From: Hylemonella sp. UBA6679
GTDB taxonomy: Bacteria > Pseudomonadota > Gammaproteobacteria > Burkholderiales > Burkholderiaceae_C
Assembly (NCBI GenBank): GCA_002454975.1
Contig: DKJZ01000002.1
Coordinates: 1 to 13,941, forward strand
Length of the DNA: 13,941 bases
Reading direction: 5' to 3'
Shown: positions 12,403 through 13,941 of the stretch, in pieces
Position numbering within the stretch: position 1 is the first letter of the stretch
Layout: the number at the start of each line of letters is the position of its first letter
Program-made: the position numbers and the translations under genes
The notes under the pieces: generated by a model
What the model was told of the DNA's origin: nothing
The model's input: only the letters and a program-made list of their open reading frames with translations
Database searches by the model: none

Positions 12403-13203
12403 ATGAACCTCACCAAATCCGCCCTGGCCGCCCTGGCCCTCGTTTCGACCGGCGCTTTCGCCCAAACCGCTCCTGCTGCCGACTACACCTTGGCCTACAA
12501 CGTGGGTGTGGTGAGCGACTACCGTTTCCGCGGCATCGAGCAGACCGCTGGCCAAGGCTCCATTCAAGGTGGCATCGACTACGCGCACAAGAGCGGCTTT
12601 TACGCTGGTGCTTTCTTTGCCAACAACATCAAGTGGATCAAAGATGTGAACGGCGCGTCCAAAGGCGATTACGAGATTGACCTGTATGGCGGTTACAAAA
12701 CCGACATCGGCTCAGGCTTGACCTTGGATGTGGGCGCGATCACTTACCAGTACCCTGGCAATGATTCGGGTGCGGTGGGCACACTGGGTGCTGGTGGATA
12801 TAGCAAAGCCGACACGACTGAAGGCTTCGTAGGTCTCTCTTACAGCGTGGCTACTTTGAAGTACTACCAGAGCTTTGGCGACTTTCTGGGTAACAAAAAC
12901 TCTAATGGCAGCCGCTACATCGACCTGAGCGCCACCTTTGACTTGGGTAACGGCATGACATTGACCCCGCACATTGGTCGTCAGACAGTTCCGAATCAGT
13001 CGTTCGGAACCTTGGTTGGCAATGCTGCTGACTACACAGATTACTCGTTGGCACTTGCCAAAGACATGGGTAACGGCTTGGTGGTGTCTGCCACTGCGAT
13101 CGCTACAAATGCAGACCATGGCTTCTATGCTCCTACTTATGGCAACACCAATCGCTTGCTGGGTAAGAGCACCCTGGTTGTCGGCCTGAAATACAACTTC
13201 TGA
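12403..13203 (+). CDS. TorF family outer-membrane porin-like protein
   Basis: An outer-membrane beta-barrel candidate of 266 aa. The signal peptide is cleaved after AFA at residue 20 (AFA|QT). The mature protein begins ADYTLAYNVGVVSDYRFRGIEQTAGQGSIQGGIDYAHKSGFYAGAF, the hallmark of the TorF (Gcw_chp) family. It continues in alternating aromatic strands and ends in Phe (GLKYNF), the C-terminal signature recognised by the BAM machinery. GGAG at 12394-12397 is the ribosome site. It is the first gene after a sigma-54 promoter and 27 bp upstream of glnK. I infer a nitrogen-limitation porin serving uptake of a nitrogen source. The family is functionally poorly defined; the transported solute is unknown. 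Confidence 0.9.
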   Translation: MNLTKSALAALALVSTGAFAQTAPAADYTLAYNVGVVSDYRFRGIEQTAGQGSIQGGIDYAHKSGFYAGAFFANNIKWIKDVNGASKGDYEIDLYGGYKTDIGSGLTLDVGAITYQYPGNDSGAVGTLGAGGYSKADTTEGFVGLSYSVATLKYYQSFGDFLGNKNSNGSRYIDLSATFDLGNGMTLTPHIGRQTVPNQSFGTLVGNAADYTDYSLALAKDMGNGLVVSATAIATNADHGFYAPTYGNTNRLLGKSTLVVGLKYNF

Positions 13204-13230
13204 TCACGCTCCACCACACGAGGCGTCACC

Positions 13231-13569
13231 ATGAAACTCATCACTGCCATCATCAAACCGTTCAAGCTTGACGAGGTCCGCGAAGGCCTCTCGGCCATCG
13301 GCGTGCAAGGCATCACCGTGACCGAAGTCAAAGGCTTCGGTCGTCAAAAAGGCCACACCGAGCTGTACCGCGGCGCGGAATACGTGGTGGACTTTTTGCC
13401 CAAGGTCAAGATCGAAGCGGCTGTGGCCGACGAGCTCGTTGACCGCACCATCGAAGCCATCGAAGGCTCTGCCCGCACCGGCAAGATCGGCGACGGCAAG
13501 ATCTTTGTTTACAACCTCGAGCAAGTCGTCCGCATCCGCACCGGTGAAACCGGCAAAGAAGCGCTCTGA
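13231..13569 (+). CDS. glnK: P-II nitrogen regulatory protein
   Basis: A 112-aa trimeric P-II signal protein of the usual length. It starts MKLITAIIKPFKLDEVREGL. The T-loop GFGRQKGHTELYRGAEYVVDFLPKVK contains Tyr51, the uridylylation site of GlnD. TGKIGDGKIFV is the conserved nucleotide-binding C-region signature and RIRTGETG closes it. It senses 2-oxoglutarate, ATP/ADP and glutamine and gates AmtB by inserting the T-loop in the channel exit. Called glnK rather than glnB because amtB follows by 28 bp in the same orientation. GAGG lies at 13220-13223. Likely driven by the sigma-54 promoter ahead of TorF. Confidence 0.95.
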   Translation: MKLITAIIKPFKLDEVREGLSAIGVQGITVTEVKGFGRQKGHTELYRGAEYVVDFLPKVKIEAAVADELVDRTIEAIEGSARTGKIGDGKIFVYNLEQVVRIRTGETGKEAL

Positions 13570-13597
13570 TCCCACCCCTTCAACCAGAGAAACCGAC

Positions 13598-13941
13598 ATG
13601 AAGAAACTCCTTGTCTCCCTCGCCCTCGGATGGGGGTTGCTCAGCGTAGGCTCAGCAGCCTTCGCCCAGGCTGCCCCTGCAGCCGCTCCCGCTGCCGCTG
13701 AAGCCAAAGCCGAAGCCAAGGTTGAAGCGAAGGCCCCTGAAGCCAAAGCTGAAGCCCCCGCTGCAGCTGCTGGCACAGCGGCCCCCGCTGCCCCGGCTGC
13801 GGCCGAAGCAGCGCCCGTGCTAGTGCCCAACAAAGGCGACACCGCCTGGATGATGGTCTCCACCCTCTTGGTCATCTTGATGACCATCCCAGGTCTGGCC
13901 TTGTTCTACGGCGGCTTGGTCCGCAGCAAGAACATGCTGTC
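13598..13941 (+). CDS. amtB: Ammonium transporter AmtB, N-terminal part (runs off the right edge)
   Basis: The first 114 codons are visible. A signal peptide ends AFA|QA near residue 23, as in AmtB proteins whose N-terminus is processed to the periplasm. Residues 24-75 are an unusual low-complexity Ala/Glu/Lys/Pro stretch (EAKAEAKVEAK, APEAKAEAPAAAA). The channel then starts with NKGDTAWMMVSTLLVILMTIPGLALFYGGLVRSKNML, the first transmembrane helix and the conserved FYGGLVRSKN loop of Amt/Mep channels. It carries ammonium/ammonia across the inner membrane and is blocked by unmodified GlnK. It lies 28 bp after glnK with AGAGAA upstream. The opposite-strand open frame over the repeats is a composition artefact. 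Confidence 0.94.
   Translation, partial: MKKLLVSLALGWGLLSVGSAAFAQAAPAAAPAAAEAKAEAKVEAKAPEAKAEAPAAAAGTAAPAAPAAAEAAPVLVPNKGDTAWMMVSTLLVILMTIPGLALFYGGLVRSKNML

Noticed and set aside
13204..13887. Minus-strand open frame of 227 aa opposite glnK and amtB
   Set aside because: Its Ala/Gly/Ser-rich half is the antisense of the AmtB EAKA/APAA low-complexity DNA, and glnK and amtB are certain on the plus strand.

Overview
The window reads as chromosomal DNA of a betaproteobacterium, most likely Burkholderiales and probably Comamonadaceae-like. The basis is GC-rich codon use, a glycine riboswitch and an SAH riboswitch of proteobacterial type, a MetH lacking its homocysteine domain, and a TorF-type porin next to glnK-amtB. 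The genus is an inference. No tRNA, rRNA, CRISPR array, insertion sequence or phage gene was seen.

Layout. (1) 2-220 is the 3' end of an M20 amidohydrolase. (2) 227-1736 is a TATAAT box, a two-aptamer glycine riboswitch with a visible alternative-pairing expression platform, and a DadA-type FAD amino-acid dehydrogenase. (3) 1778-5844 encodes three envelope proteins: a large exported TPR-CHAT (caspase-like) protein, a small BON lipoprotein and an unrecognised lipoprotein. (4) 5896-9980 is an SAH riboswitch, a MetH without its N-terminal homocysteine domain, and an MFS transporter. The last two are joined by a 4 x 14 bp tandem repeat that forms a relay of overlapping 5-codon mini-ORFs. (5) On the minus strand, 12182-9986, are comM (YifB-type AAA+ helicase) and a brnT-brnA toxin-antitoxin pair with a possibly leaderless promoter. 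(6) 12203-13941 is a nitrogen-control block: two NtrC-like sites, a sigma-54 promoter with correct GG-N10-GC spacing, a TorF porin, glnK and the start of amtB.

How the genes work together. Two metabolite-sensing RNAs link one-carbon and amino-acid chemistry. Glycine probably turns on its own (or a related amino acid's) oxidation. SAH, which signals methyl-cycle backlog, probably turns on homocysteine remethylation, and translational coupling passes this to an exporter-like protein. The TorF-glnK-amtB block looks like a nitrogen-starvation operon with outer-membrane, sensing and ammonium-uptake parts. Its enhancer sites lie in the 5' region of divergent comM, so nitrogen status might also affect that gene.

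I did not find an unmistakable wholly new system. The most unusual sequence-level items are the metH/MFS mini-ORF relay, the glycine riboswitch on a DAO-family gene, the exported CHAT protein, and the inverted repeat around the SAH riboswitch that covers the metH start codon.
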